From Bacteroidaceae bacterium (GTDB lineage Bacteria; Bacteroidota; Bacteroidia; Bacteroidales; Bacteroidaceae), in assembly GCA_017940605.1 (NCBI GenBank), contig JAGAYF010000040.1, forward strand, positions 32,146 through 96,145: a stretch of DNA of 64,000 nt, in the 5' to 3' direction. Under the pieces are notes generated by a model. That model made no database searches, was not told the DNA's origin, and saw only the letters and a program-made list of their open reading frames with translations. A program made the translations under genes and the position numbers. Of this stretch, positions 8,592 to 16,944 are shown in pieces; position 1 is the stretch's first letter, and every line of letters starts with the position of its first letter.

Positions 8592-9445
8592 ACATCCGTA
8601 TCGAGATCGACGACACTTCGGGTTTTTGCTTCGGCGTTACAACGGCCATCCGCAAGGCGGAAGAGGAACTGCAGAAAGGCGAACGGCTGTACTGCCTGGG
8701 CGACATCGTCCACAATGACAAGGAATGCGAACGCCTGCGCCTGCTTGGGCTGCAGACCATCGACCACGAATCTTTCTCACGCCTGAAAAACGCCAAGGTG
8801 CTCCTGCGCGCCCACGGCGAACCCCCCGAAACGTACCTCACGGCACGGCAGAACGACATTGACATCATTGATGCCACGTGTCCCGTGGTCCTGCAGTTGC
8901 AGAAACGCATACGCAACGAGTACGATCGCTGCCCGCAGTGCCAGATAGCCATCTTCGGCAAGCAGGGACATGCCGAAGTGCTGGGCCTCGTGGGCCAGAC
9001 GCAGGGCCACGCCATCGTCATTGAGCACCTGTCCGATGCAGAGCGGCTGGACTTCGGGCGCGACATCAGGCTGTTCTCGCAGACCACCAAGCCGCTTCAG
9101 GAATTCCAGGACATCGTGCAGTACATTGAGCAGCACATCCAGCCACCGGCCACCTTTCGGTACTTCGACACCGTGTGCCGCCGCGTAGCCAACCGCTTGC
9201 CCCGACTGCTGAATTTCTGCCGCAACCACGATGCCATCCTGTTTGTGTGCGGCAGGAAGAGTTCCAACGGACACACGCTCTACGAGGCATGCCGCAGCGT
9301 CAACCCCAAGAGCTACATCGTGGAAGGCCCGTCCGACATTGACTTCAGCTGGTTTCAGGGCATCAGCACGCTGGGCATATGCGGCGCCACCTCCACTCCG
9401 GCATGGCTGATGGATGCCTGCCGCGACGCCATCCTGATCCACTGA
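8588..9445 (+). CDS. ispH: 4-hydroxy-3-methylbut-2-enyl diphosphate reductase
   Basis: A 285-residue IspH (LytB), the last enzyme of the MEP isoprenoid pathway, making IPP and DMAPP. The three cluster cysteines are Cys14 (GFCFGV), Cys98 (DATCPVV) and Cys197 (DTVCRR); His42, His76, His128 and Glu130 match the substrate-binding positions of the E. coli enzyme. SSNGHT and GICGATSTP complete the signature. It shares an operon with porQ and cmk, and its products feed the polyprenyl synthase at 4944-5936. Confidence 0.95.
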   Translation: MNIRIEIDDTSGFCFGVTTAIRKAEEELQKGERLYCLGDIVHNDKECERLRLLGLQTIDHESFSRLKNAKVLLRAHGEPPETYLTARQNDIDIIDATCPVVLQLQKRIRNEYDRCPQCQIAIFGKQGHAEVLGLVGQTQGHAIVIEHLSDAERLDFGRDIRLFSQTTKPLQEFQDIVQYIEQHIQPPATFRYFDTVCRRVANRLPRLLNFCRNHDAILFVCGRKSSNGHTLYEACRSVNPKSYIVEGPSDIDFSWFQGISTLGICGATSTPAWLMDACRDAILIH

Positions 9446-9575
9446 GCCACCATTCCCCTTTCCGCAATCCCATTTCCCCGCAAGCATCCTGCCCCACCCT
9501 GCAGGAAGCCACGCTAAGGCCCGTGCCATCATGCCACGGGCATCACCGCCGTACCGTTCAGGACACCGCTGACAG

Positions 9576-9657
9576 AACAAGGCGCAAAAGACGGACAGAT
9601 GCGGCCCAAAAGATTTCCTGCAAGGCGTAAAAGCACCGTCTACAAGGCATAAGAAAT
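9576..9657 (+). repeat. Phased 22-bp intergenic element, copy B
   Basis: Boxes AAGGCGCAAAAG, GCGGCCCAAAAG, AAGGCGTAAAAG and AAGGCATAAG with steps of 22, 21 and 22 bases. It lies about 131 bases from both flanking stop codons (ispH and xth, convergent). The rest of the gap 9446-9788 shows only the hairpin at 9688-9710. Confidence 0.8.
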
Positions 9658-9687
9658 CCATCTTGCGCCGACAACAATGACTATAGG

Positions 9688-9710
9688 CCGTTGGGCACAA
9701 TGCCCAACGG
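9688..9710. terminator. Hairpin, probable terminator
   Basis: Perfect 10-bp stem with a CAA loop (arms 9688-9697 and 9701-9710), 79 bases past the xth stop; the following T-tract is weak. Confidence 0.5.
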
Positions 9711-9788
9711 TCGTCACAGGGTTTCAGCACAAGACGGGGCAACCCCATGTCCCAAGGGCAGCCAGTGCCGGGCCTTGCGCAGCATCAC

Positions 9789-10544
9789 TTAAACATCAAG
9801 GGTCAGTTCCACAGGGCAATGGTCGCTCCCGTACACGTCGGACAATATGCGCGCCCCTTGCAACTGCGGTTGCAATCGGTTGGAGGCCAAGAAATAGTCG
9901 ATGCGCCACCCCGCATTCTTCTGCCGCGCCTGGAATCGGTAGCTCCACCAGCTGTATGCATCGGTCTGGTCGGGATGGAAGTAGCGGAACGTATCAGTGA
10001 AACCGCTGTCAAGGAGTTCTGTCATCTTGGCCCTTTCCTCATCGGTGAACCCCGCGTTGTGTCGGTTGGTCTTGGGGTTCTTAAGGTCTATCTCCTTGTG
10101 CGCCACGTTCATGTCGCCGCACACAATGACGGGCTTGCTTTCGTCAAGGCTGATCAGGAATCGGCGGAAATCGTCTTCCCACTGCATGCGGTAGTCCAGG
10201 CGGCGCAGGCCGTCCTGCGAATTGGGTACATATACGTTGACCAGATAGAATGGCTCGTATTCCAGCGTCACCAAGCGCCCTTCGTGGTCATGCTCGTCCT
10301 TGCCCATGCCCAATTGCACGCTCAGCGGGGTGTGGCGGGCAAAGATGGCCGTCCCGGAATAGCCTTTCTTCTCGGCAAAGTTCCAGTAGCTTTCATATCC
10401 TGGGTAGGCCAAGTCCAGCTGCCCCTCCTGCATCTTGGTTTCCTGCAGGCAGAAGAAATCGGCATCCTGGGCCGCGAAGACATCGCTGAAGCCCTTGGCC
10501 TGGCAGGCCCTAAGGCCGTTGACATTCCATGAGATAAATTTCAT
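9789..10544 (-). CDS. xth: Exodeoxyribonuclease III (AP endonuclease)
   Basis: A 251-residue exonuclease III / AP endonuclease of the EEP fold, which cuts at abasic sites in base-excision repair. It starts MKFISWNVNGLRA, with FCLQETK (catalytic Glu35), VVNVYVPNS-like text, CGDMNVAH, WRIDYFLAS and the terminal GSDHCPV. All motifs are intact. It stands as a single gene with a -7 box at 10580-10587, divergent from the DUF1573 protein. Confidence 0.95.
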   Translation of the reverse strand: MKFISWNVNGLRACQAKGFSDVFAAQDADFFCLQETKMQEGQLDLAYPGYESYWNFAEKKGYSGTAIFARHTPLSVQLGMGKDEHDHEGRLVTLEYEPFYLVNVYVPNSQDGLRRLDYRMQWEDDFRRFLISLDESKPVIVCGDMNVAHKEIDLKNPKTNRHNAGFTDEERAKMTELLDSGFTDTFRYFHPDQTDAYSWWSYRFQARQKNAGWRIDYFLASNRLQPQLQGARILSDVYGSDHCPVELTLDV

Positions 10545-10579
10545 ATTCAGTAAGATATTAATTTGGAAGATTGTGCGTG

Positions 10580-10587
10580 CAAATTTA
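10580..10587 (-). promoter_or_regulatory. Promoter -7 box, xth
   Basis: Minus strand TAAATTTG, about 36 bases upstream of the xth ATG. Confidence 0.45.
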
Positions 10588-10650
10588 GTCCTTTTTGGCG
10601 GATTTGCAGGAAAAGCCTGCCTTTCTTTTCTTCAAATGGATGAAATTGCT

Positions 10651-10658
10651 TACTTTTG
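10651..10658 (+). promoter_or_regulatory. Promoter -7 box, DUF1573 gene
   Basis: TACTTTTG with TTTC 20 bases upstream (10627-10630), close to the TTTG -33 box. It lies 49 bases ahead of the chosen ATG at 10707. Confidence 0.5.
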
Positions 10659-10706
10659 CAAACGGTACTGATGGACCGTCCATCCATGTTTCATCCCACA
10701 GACATC

Positions 10707-11789
10707 ATGACTACAAAAAGAATATATCTTGTTTTACTCCTTGTCTTCGGCCTCGGCACAATGGCAGGCCGCGCCCAAATCGTGTTTGACCGGCTGGAGC
10801 ACGACTTTGGGCAGATTATATGGTACAACAAGGCCCGCCTGACCCTGACAGTTACCAACAAGGGCACGCAGGCTGCCAGCATACAGGACATGCGGGCATC
10901 CAGTTCCACCATCAGCATGGAATGGCCCAAATCTTCCATTCCCGCAGGCGGCCAGGCCCAGGTGACACTGGAGATGGACTGCCCCACGGTGGGTCATTTC
11001 GACAAGGCAGTGCACCTGTACGGCGCTGAGGGCCAGGCAACCTCGGTGCTGCGGCTGAAAGGCAACGTCGTCATGGAACTGCAGGAGGAACACAAGGCCG
11101 ACGACTACCCCTACCACGTGGGCCATGTGTACCTGAGCACCGACAACATAGAATTTGACGAAGTGGGACACGGCGAGTTCCCCCAGCAGGTCATCGGAGT
11201 CTACAACGCCGGCAGCGACGTGCTCCTGCCCGAACTGATGCACCTGCCCAACTACCTGCACGCCGAACCCGTTCCCTCAAGGTTGCTCCCAGGCCGTGCC
11301 GGCAAGCTGGTGGTCACGCTGCACAGCGACCAGCTGCCCTCCATGGGGCTCACCCAGACGACCGTCTACGCCAGCCGTTTTCCCGGAGACAAGGTGGGCA
11401 AGGACAACGAGGTTTCCGTCTCGGTCGTACTCATACCGGCATTCGACACACTCTCCGTGGTACAGAAAGAACTTGCGCCCGAACTACTCCTTAAGGAAAC
11501 GACACTGACTTTGCCGCCGTTCAAGAACAAGAAAAAGGTGAAGGGACAGTTGCTTCTGGGCAACGGCGGAAAGAGTTCGCTGCAAATAAAATCCCTGCAG
11601 GTGTTCAACCCCGCCATCAGCGTCAGCCTGCCCCACAGCACCATTGCCCCGGGTCGTCAGGAGAAGCTGGGAATTACGGTGAACCGCGAATTTATCAAGA
11701 GCAGTCACAGCCGACTGCGCGTACTCATGATAACCAACGATCCAAAGCACCCAAAAGTAATTTTGGATGTAAAGACAGCAGATAATTAA
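10707..11789 (+). CDS. Exported DUF1573-containing protein
   Basis: A 360-residue exported protein. The start at 10707 (MTTKRIYLVLLLVFGLG...) gives a clean signal peptide ending at GRAQ and places the gene after its promoter; the frame is open back to 10656. Residues about 25-130 form a DUF1573 domain, an immunoglobulin-like fold: FDRLEHDFGQI, then TVTNKGTQAASI. Two further related Ig-like modules follow at about 135-240 and 255-355 (ISVSLPHSTIAPGRQEKLGIT). The family is very common in Bacteroidetes, with no defined function. It is convergent with wbuC; there is no hairpin in the 23-base gap. Confidence 0.82.
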   Translation: MTTKRIYLVLLLVFGLGTMAGRAQIVFDRLEHDFGQIIWYNKARLTLTVTNKGTQAASIQDMRASSSTISMEWPKSSIPAGGQAQVTLEMDCPTVGHFDKAVHLYGAEGQATSVLRLKGNVVMELQEEHKADDYPYHVGHVYLSTDNIEFDEVGHGEFPQQVIGVYNAGSDVLLPELMHLPNYLHAEPVPSRLLPGRAGKLVVTLHSDQLPSMGLTQTTVYASRFPGDKVGKDNEVSVSVVLIPAFDTLSVVQKELAPELLLKETTLTLPPFKNKKKVKGQLLLGNGGKSSLQIKSLQVFNPAISVSLPHSTIAPGRQEKLGITVNREFIKSSHSRLRVLMITNDPKHPKVILDVKTADN

Positions 11790-11812
11790 AGGAAGAGGGG
11801 CGTTGCTGCGCC

Positions 11813-12208
11813 TTACAAAAGCGTATTTTCGGGGGTAACGGGAATGTAAGGGCCATCCTTGCATTCAAAAATGACAGATCCACTTTCCAATACCTCAATA
11901 GTGTGCCACTGGCCCGCGGGAATGTGGCCGCCATAGCGTCCCGACTGCGGAGAAAGGACGACATCCTGCACAATGTTCCTGTCGTCATCATAAATAAGGA
12001 CACGCACGCGGCCGCGCAGCACGATATAGGTCTCTGATGTTTGGGGATGGCGGTGAATGGGCAGCACCGTGCCAGGTTCTACGGCATTGAGCAATCGTTG
12101 GCTGGGGGCTTCAAGTTCCTTGTGGAAGTTATAGTTCTTGCGCAAGCGCGGCGATTCCTTCGCTTCTTGCGTCACGCGGTTCAGAAGGGTCTCGTCAATC
12201 AGTTCCAT
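11813..12208 (-). CDS. wbuC: WbuC-family cupin
   Basis: A 131-residue single-domain cupin. PIHRHPQTSETYIVLRGRVRV (about 50-70) holds the metal-binding His pair and Glu of cupin motif 1; PAGQWHTIEVLESGSVIFE (about 97-115) is motif 2. The opening ELIDETLLNRVTQEAKESPRLRKNYNFH matches the WbuC family seen in O-antigen clusters, although no polysaccharide genes are here. It follows araD by 8 bases and is probably cotranscribed. Function unproven. Confidence 0.78.
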   Translation of the reverse strand: MELIDETLLNRVTQEAKESPRLRKNYNFHKELEAPSQRLLNAVEPGTVLPIHRHPQTSETYIVLRGRVRVLIYDDDRNIVQDVVLSPQSGRYGGHIPAGQWHTIEVLESGSVIFECKDGPYIPVTPENTLL

Positions 12209-12216
12209 TGTGTTTA

Positions 12217-12924
12217 TTATTCATCGGCATGGGTCTGGCCATAATAGGCATTGGGGCCGTGCTTGCGATAGTAGTGCTTGTCCAGGACATATTGGGGCAA
12301 TGCGGATTCAGGATTCAGCATCAGAGTCTTTATGGCCATTTCGGCCACCTTTTCCATTACAACGGCATGGTATACAGAGGTTGCGCCGTCCTTTCCCCAT
12401 GAGAAAGGGCCGTGGTTGCACACCACGACACCGGGAATGGCCATGGGGTCAATGTTCCGTTGGCGAAAGGTCTCCACTATCACCCTGCCTGTGTTGATTT
12501 CATAGGCTTGCTCCACCTCATGCTGGGTGAGCAGGCGGGTACACGGTATGCCGCCGTAGAAGTAATCGGCATGGGTCGTGCCGAGCGCGGGAATGTCTCT
12601 GCCTGCCTGCGCAAAGGCAACCGCATTCACGGAATGGGTGTGCGTTATGCCGCCAACCTGGGGGAACTGGCGGTACAGCTCCAAATGAGTGGGCGTGTCG
12701 GATGAAGGACGATAGTCTCCCTCAACGGCCTTGCCCGTCTGGATGTCCACTACCACCATGTGTTCGGGCTGCATGACGGCGTAGTCCACCCCCGACGGCT
12801 TGATGACCATGTATCTCCTGTCGGGTGTGGCCTCACTCACGTTGCCCCACGTATAGACGACCAACCCCGATGAGACTAACTCCAGATTGGCCTTGCATAC
12901 TCGTTCCTTGATTTCTTCCAACAT
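12217..12924 (-). CDS. araD: L-ribulose-5-phosphate 4-epimerase
   Basis: A 235-residue class II aldolase-fold epimerase that converts L-ribulose 5-phosphate to D-xylulose 5-phosphate in L-arabinose use. Zinc ligands fall at the same numbers as in E. coli AraD: Asp76, His95, His97 (THTHSVN) and His171 (CNHGPFSW). TWGNVSE and IKPSGVDY are the substrate-binding loops. Other arabinose genes (araA, araB, transporter) are absent here; it sits between nrdJ and wbuC. Confidence 0.92.
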   Translation of the reverse strand: MLEEIKERVCKANLELVSSGLVVYTWGNVSEATPDRRYMVIKPSGVDYAVMQPEHMVVVDIQTGKAVEGDYRPSSDTPTHLELYRQFPQVGGITHTHSVNAVAFAQAGRDIPALGTTHADYFYGGIPCTRLLTQHEVEQAYEINTGRVIVETFRQRNIDPMAIPGVVVCNHGPFSWGKDGATSVYHAVVMEKVAEMAIKTLMLNPESALPQYVLDKHYYRKHGPNAYYGQTHADE

Positions 12925-12963
12925 GTCTTTCGTACTTTTAGTTTGGACTATCTCCTGTTTTTC

Positions 12964-15504
12964 CTAACCACAGCGGGAGTTTCCACAGTTTTGGCAGATA
13001 AGACATCCCTCCTGGTAGACGAGTGTCTCCTGTCCGCAGTTGGGACACACGCCGGCTGCATGCGTTCCATCCTTGATGTATTTCTTCAGGGCTCGCTCCA
13101 CACCCGTTTTCCAAGTATTGATATTGTCATCACCCAACTGGAGAGAACTTACCAACTTAATGACTCGGTCGACCGGCATGCGGTATCGCAATACGCCCGA
13201 TATGAGCTTGGCGTAGTTCCAATATTCCTTGTTAAACTTTTCGGAAAGCCCCTCAACGGTCGTCTTGTACCCTCGCTTGTTCTCAAACTGAAAATCGTAG
13301 CGTTTTGTCCCGTCGGGATTGGTCTGTTTTATGATGCGGCCCTTGGTCACAGACTTGGGGAGTACGATTCCCTCGTCATCGTCCTGCAATCCAGTAAAGA
13401 TTTCGTAGGGATATCCGTTGAGAAGCCCCACAAAGGCAACCCATTTGTCCTTGTTGTTCTGGAAACGTACCACATCGCACTCCAATATTTGCGGCCGCGT
13501 TTCAGTTACCTCGGGCTGGGCGCACGGAACTTGGGTCTTCTTATCGTCTTTCTTCACGTCGACCAGCACGCCGGTGCGACTGCCGTCACGGTAGATGGTA
13601 CAGCCCTTGCATCCGCTGCGCCAAGCCTCCATATAAATATCGTTGACCATTTCCTCACTGACATCAGCAGGCAGATTGACCGTCACGCTGATAGAATGGT
13701 CTACCCACTGCTGGATAGCTCCTTGCATGCGTACTTTGCGCACCCAGTCCACGTCATTGGCAGTCGCCCCCTTGTAGGGAGACTTTGCGATGAATTCCTC
13801 CATCTCCTCAGGCGTGTACTCACGGGCGGTGTCGATGCCGTTGGCTTGCATCCAGACCTTAAATTTATGATGGCAGACTACGTATTCCTCAAATGCATCA
13901 CCTGCTTCATTGAGTACGCCGGTCCGTGCCTCCGTATCGCCAGTGTTTATGCGGCGACGACGGCAATACATGACCTTAAACACGGGCTCGATGCCACTGG
14001 TCGTCTGGGTCATCAGGCTGGTCGTTCCCGTAGGGGCGATGGTGAGGCAAGCTATGTTGCGTCGGCCGTACTTCTGCATGTCATCATACAATTGAGCATC
14101 GGCTTCCTTGATTCTTTCTATGAATGGATTGTTCTTCTCGCGCCGTGCGTCATACAATGGGAATGCACCGCGTTCCTGTGCCAGTTGCACCGACGAGCGG
14201 TAGGCCGCAAGGGCAAGCGTCTTCTGGACTTGCACAGCAAAAGCGGTGGCCTCGTCTGACCCATAAAGCAGCCCCATGGCCGCCAGCATATCACCCTCCG
14301 CCGTAATGCCCAAGCCCGTGCGACGTCCCTGTTGACACTTCACGTCAATCTTTTCCCACAACTGCCGTTCGGTGCGCTTCACCTCAGGATTCTGCGGATC
14401 TTGGTCTATCTTGGCAAGAATGGTCTGAATCTTCTCACGCTCCAGATCAATAATATCGTCCATGATCCGCTGGGCCATCTGCACATGGTGGCTGAAAAGC
14501 TCAAAATTGAACTTGGCATAGGGCGTGAAAGGATTTTCCACGTAAGAATACAGATTCAGCGCCATCAACCGACAGCTATCGTATGGACAGAGAGGTATCT
14601 CGCCGCAAGGGTTGGTACTTACCGTCCCGAACCCCGCATCGGCATAGCAATCGGGGATACTTTCACGCAGTATTGTGTCCCAGAACAGGACACCTGGTTC
14701 GGCCGACTGCCATGCGTTGTGAATAATTTTTCGCCACAGCACGGCAGCGTCCGTTTCGGTCGAAAGCTCAGGACGGACGGCATCCACGGGAAACTGCTGC
14801 ACGTAGTTTTTCCCCTCCACAACGGCCCGCATGAAAGCATCATCAACCCTTACAGAGACATTTGCCCCCGTGATACGTCCCTCCTGCAGTTTTGCATCCA
14901 CGAATGCCTCGGCCTCGGGGTGGCGCACGCTGATGGACAGCATCAGTGCTCCGCGCCGTCCATCCTGGGCCACTTCGCGCGTAGAGTTGCTATAACGCTC
15001 CATGTAGGGTACGATGCCTGTACTCCTGAGCGCTGAGTTATGGACAGGCAATCCCTTGGGGCGCAGTTGTGACAGGTCGTGTCCCACGCCGCCACGCCGT
15101 TTCATAAGTTGAACTTGTTCCTCGTCCAGTTTCATGATAGCCCCATAGGAGTCAGCATCGTCCTCGATACCTATAACGAAACAGTTGGACAACGAAGCTA
15201 CCTGGTAATCATTACCTATGCCAGCCATGGGGCTACCCGCCGGTATGACGTAGCGGAAATGGTCGAGCAGACCAAAGATAGCATTCTCGTCCAAAGGATG
15301 TGGATAGCGTGCCTCGGCGCGCCCCAACTCGCGAGCCAGACGATGATGCATATCGGAGGGCGTAATCTCATACAGGTTGCCTTGTGAATCCTTGAGTGCA
15401 TACTTGTCCAGCCAGACCCGGGCAGCCAGTTCGTCACCTTCAAAGTAGTTCAGCGAGGCCTTATAGGCCTCATCCTGCGTATAGGGTTGCCTGCTTGCGT
15501 TCAT
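12964..15504 (-). CDS. nrdJ: Adenosylcobalamin-dependent (class II) ribonucleotide reductase
   Basis: An 846-residue class II ribonucleotide reductase, which makes deoxyribonucleotides using a B12 cofactor and no oxygen. NPCGEIPL (298-305) is the active-site loop, with Cys300 as the thiyl-radical cysteine and Glu302; Cys108 (SLSNCFV) is a likely redox partner. The second barrel half contains APTGTTSLMTQTTSGIEPVF, the phosphate-binding segment. The C-terminus CPNCGQ...CQNCGNSRCG has paired CxxC motifs that probably bind zinc and shuttle reducing equivalents. No cobalamin riboswitch is recognisable in the 273 bases upstream; there is an inverted repeat beside the promoter. It probably leads an operon with araD and wbuC. 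Confidence 0.95.
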   Translation of the reverse strand: MNASRQPYTQDEAYKASLNYFEGDELAARVWLDKYALKDSQGNLYEITPSDMHHRLARELGRAEARYPHPLDENAIFGLLDHFRYVIPAGSPMAGIGNDYQVASLSNCFVIGIEDDADSYGAIMKLDEEQVQLMKRRGGVGHDLSQLRPKGLPVHNSALRSTGIVPYMERYSNSTREVAQDGRRGALMLSISVRHPEAEAFVDAKLQEGRITGANVSVRVDDAFMRAVVEGKNYVQQFPVDAVRPELSTETDAAVLWRKIIHNAWQSAEPGVLFWDTILRESIPDCYADAGFGTVSTNPCGEIPLCPYDSCRLMALNLYSYVENPFTPYAKFNFELFSHHVQMAQRIMDDIIDLEREKIQTILAKIDQDPQNPEVKRTERQLWEKIDVKCQQGRRTGLGITAEGDMLAAMGLLYGSDEATAFAVQVQKTLALAAYRSSVQLAQERGAFPLYDARREKNNPFIERIKEADAQLYDDMQKYGRRNIACLTIAPTGTTSLMTQTTSGIEPVFKVMYCRRRRINTGDTEARTGVLNEAGDAFEEYVVCHHKFKVWMQANGIDTAREYTPEEMEEFIAKSPYKGATANDVDWVRKVRMQGAIQQWVDHSISVTVNLPADVSEEMVNDIYMEAWRSGCKGCTIYRDGSRTGVLVDVKKDDKKTQVPCAQPEVTETRPQILECDVVRFQNNKDKWVAFVGLLNGYPYEIFTGLQDDDEGIVLPKSVTKGRIIKQTNPDGTKRYDFQFENKRGYKTTVEGLSEKFNKEYWNYAKLISGVLRYRMPVDRVIKLVSSLQLGDDNINTWKTGVERALKKYIKDGTHAAGVCPNCGQETLVYQEGCLICQNCGNSRCG

Positions 15505-15531
15505 TCAGTATTCTTCTTTTAAAAACTTACG

Positions 15532-15539
15532 CAAATTTA
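15532..15539 (-). promoter_or_regulatory. Promoter -7 box, nrdJ
   Basis: Minus strand TAAATTTG, 27 bases upstream of the nrdJ ATG; the -33 position reads TGTG and overlaps the inverted repeat at 15558-15571. Confidence 0.5.
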
Positions 15540-15557
15540 CGTCACTTTTTTCATATA

Positions 15558-15571
15558 CCCACATAAGTGGG
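15558..15571. promoter_or_regulatory. Inverted repeat at nrdJ -33 region, possible operator
   Basis: CCCAC-ATAA-GTGGG, 5-base arms, lying over the expected -33 box of nrdJ. It does not match the classic NrdR box. An operator role is inference from position only. Confidence 0.3.
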
Positions 15572-15711
15572 CAGATAAATTTGCAAAAAGCATGTTACGT
15601 GGGAAGTTCTTAACAACGGCGAGAGAGTTACCACATTGGAATTAAAGGACAGCCGCTCCCTGCAAAACACACCCCAAATATCACCCTACAGGCGGAATTT
15701 CGCCCGCCAGG

Positions 15712-15743
15712 TTTGGCCGTCAATAGGGTATTTTGTACTTTTG
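15712..15743 (+). promoter_or_regulatory. Promoter, prfA (TTTG-N20-TACTTTTG)
   Basis: TTTG at 15712-15715, a 20-base spacer and TACTTTTG at 15736-15743 fit the Bacteroidete -33/-7 consensus exactly, 34 bases ahead of the prfA ATG. Confidence 0.75.
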
Positions 15744-15777
15744 CGGTACAAAACAAGACTTTTCACCCCACAAACAC

Positions 15778-16890
15778 ATGGCCGAAGAGACATCCCTGAT
15801 AGAAAAACTGGAAGCGCTGCACAGCCGATTCACCGAGGTAAGCACGCTTATTGCCGACCCCGCCGTCATTGCTGATCAGTCCCGATACGTAAAGCTCACC
15901 AAAGAATACAAGGATCTGCAAAAGATTGATAACGCCCGCAAGCAGTACAGACAGTTGCTGGACACCCTGCAGGAAAGCAAGCAGATACTCCTTAACGAAA
16001 GCGACCCCGAGTTGAAGGAGATGGCGCGCGAGGAACTGGCCGAGGCTGAAGCCACCCTGCCCGGACTGGAGGAACAAATCAAGTTCCTGCTCATACCACA
16101 AGATCCCGAGGACGACAAGAACGCCATCCTGGAAATACGCGCCGGTACAGGCGGCGACGAGGCAGCCCTCTTTGCGGGCGACCTATTTAAAATGTACAGC
16201 AAGTTCATCGAGACGCGCGGCTGGTCCATGCAGATATCGAGCTTCACGCCAGGCGCAGTAGGCGGATTCAAGGAAATTATCTGCTCCGTCACGGGCGAAG
16301 GCATCTACGGAGTGCTGAAGTACGAGAGCGGCGTACATCGCGTACAGCGCGTACCCGCCACCGAGACCCAGGGCCGACTGCACACCAGCGCAGCGACAGT
16401 AGCCGTCCTGCCTGAAGCCGACGCATTTGAGGTACACATCAACGAGGGGGAAATCAAATGGGACACCTTCCGTTCGAGCGGCGCAGGCGGACAGAACGTC
16501 AACAAGGTGGAAAGCGGCGTGCGCCTGCGGTACAATTGGAAAAACCCCATCAGCGGCCAGACGGAGGAAATACTCATAGAATGCACCGAGACACGCGACC
16601 AGCCAAAAAACAAGGAGCGCGCCTTGGCGCGACTGCGTACGTTCATCTACGACAAGGAACACCAGAAGTACGTCGACGACATAGCCAACCGGCGCAAGAC
16701 GTTGGTCAGCACCGGCGACCGCAGTGCCAAGATACGCACCTACAACTATCCACAGGGACGCGTCACCGACCACCGCATCAGCTACACCATGTACAACCTT
16801 CCGGCCTTCATGGGCGGTGACATACAGGACCTCATAGACCACCTGACCGTGGCCGAAAATACCGAGCGCATGAAGGAAACGGAACTCTAG
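15778..16890 (+). CDS. prfA: Peptide chain release factor 1
   Basis: A 370-residue class I release factor that ends translation at UAA/UAG. The RF1-specific PAT tripeptide (193-195, RVPATETQGR) identifies it as RF1, not RF2. GGQ (237-239, SSGAGGQNVNKVESGVRL) is the peptidyl-tRNA hydrolysis motif. I start at ATG 15778 (MAEETSLIEKL); the open frame extends to 15733, but that would place the start inside the -7 box. A functional RF1 matters for the TAG found inside comEC, because it implies UAG is normally read as stop. Confidence 0.95.
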   Translation: MAEETSLIEKLEALHSRFTEVSTLIADPAVIADQSRYVKLTKEYKDLQKIDNARKQYRQLLDTLQESKQILLNESDPELKEMAREELAEAEATLPGLEEQIKFLLIPQDPEDDKNAILEIRAGTGGDEAALFAGDLFKMYSKFIETRGWSMQISSFTPGAVGGFKEIICSVTGEGIYGVLKYESGVHRVQRVPATETQGRLHTSAATVAVLPEADAFEVHINEGEIKWDTFRSSGAGGQNVNKVESGVRLRYNWKNPISGQTEEILIECTETRDQPKNKERALARLRTFIYDKEHQKYVDDIANRRKTLVSTGDRSAKIRTYNYPQGRVTDHRISYTMYNLPAFMGGDIQDLIDHLTVAENTERMKETEL

Positions 16891-16944
16891 CACTCCCCAT
16901 CCGGCACAACGCCGCCGGCACAGCAACGCAGTAAAGACTACCCC

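Noticed and set aside
12943-14259. A 438-codon plus-strand frame opposite nrdJ
   Set aside because: Antisense to a complete ribonucleotide reductase; no start signal or family.
15505-15777. Cobalamin riboswitch ahead of the B12-dependent nrdJ
   Set aside because: I could not find a B12-box or the expected folded leader in this 273-base stretch.
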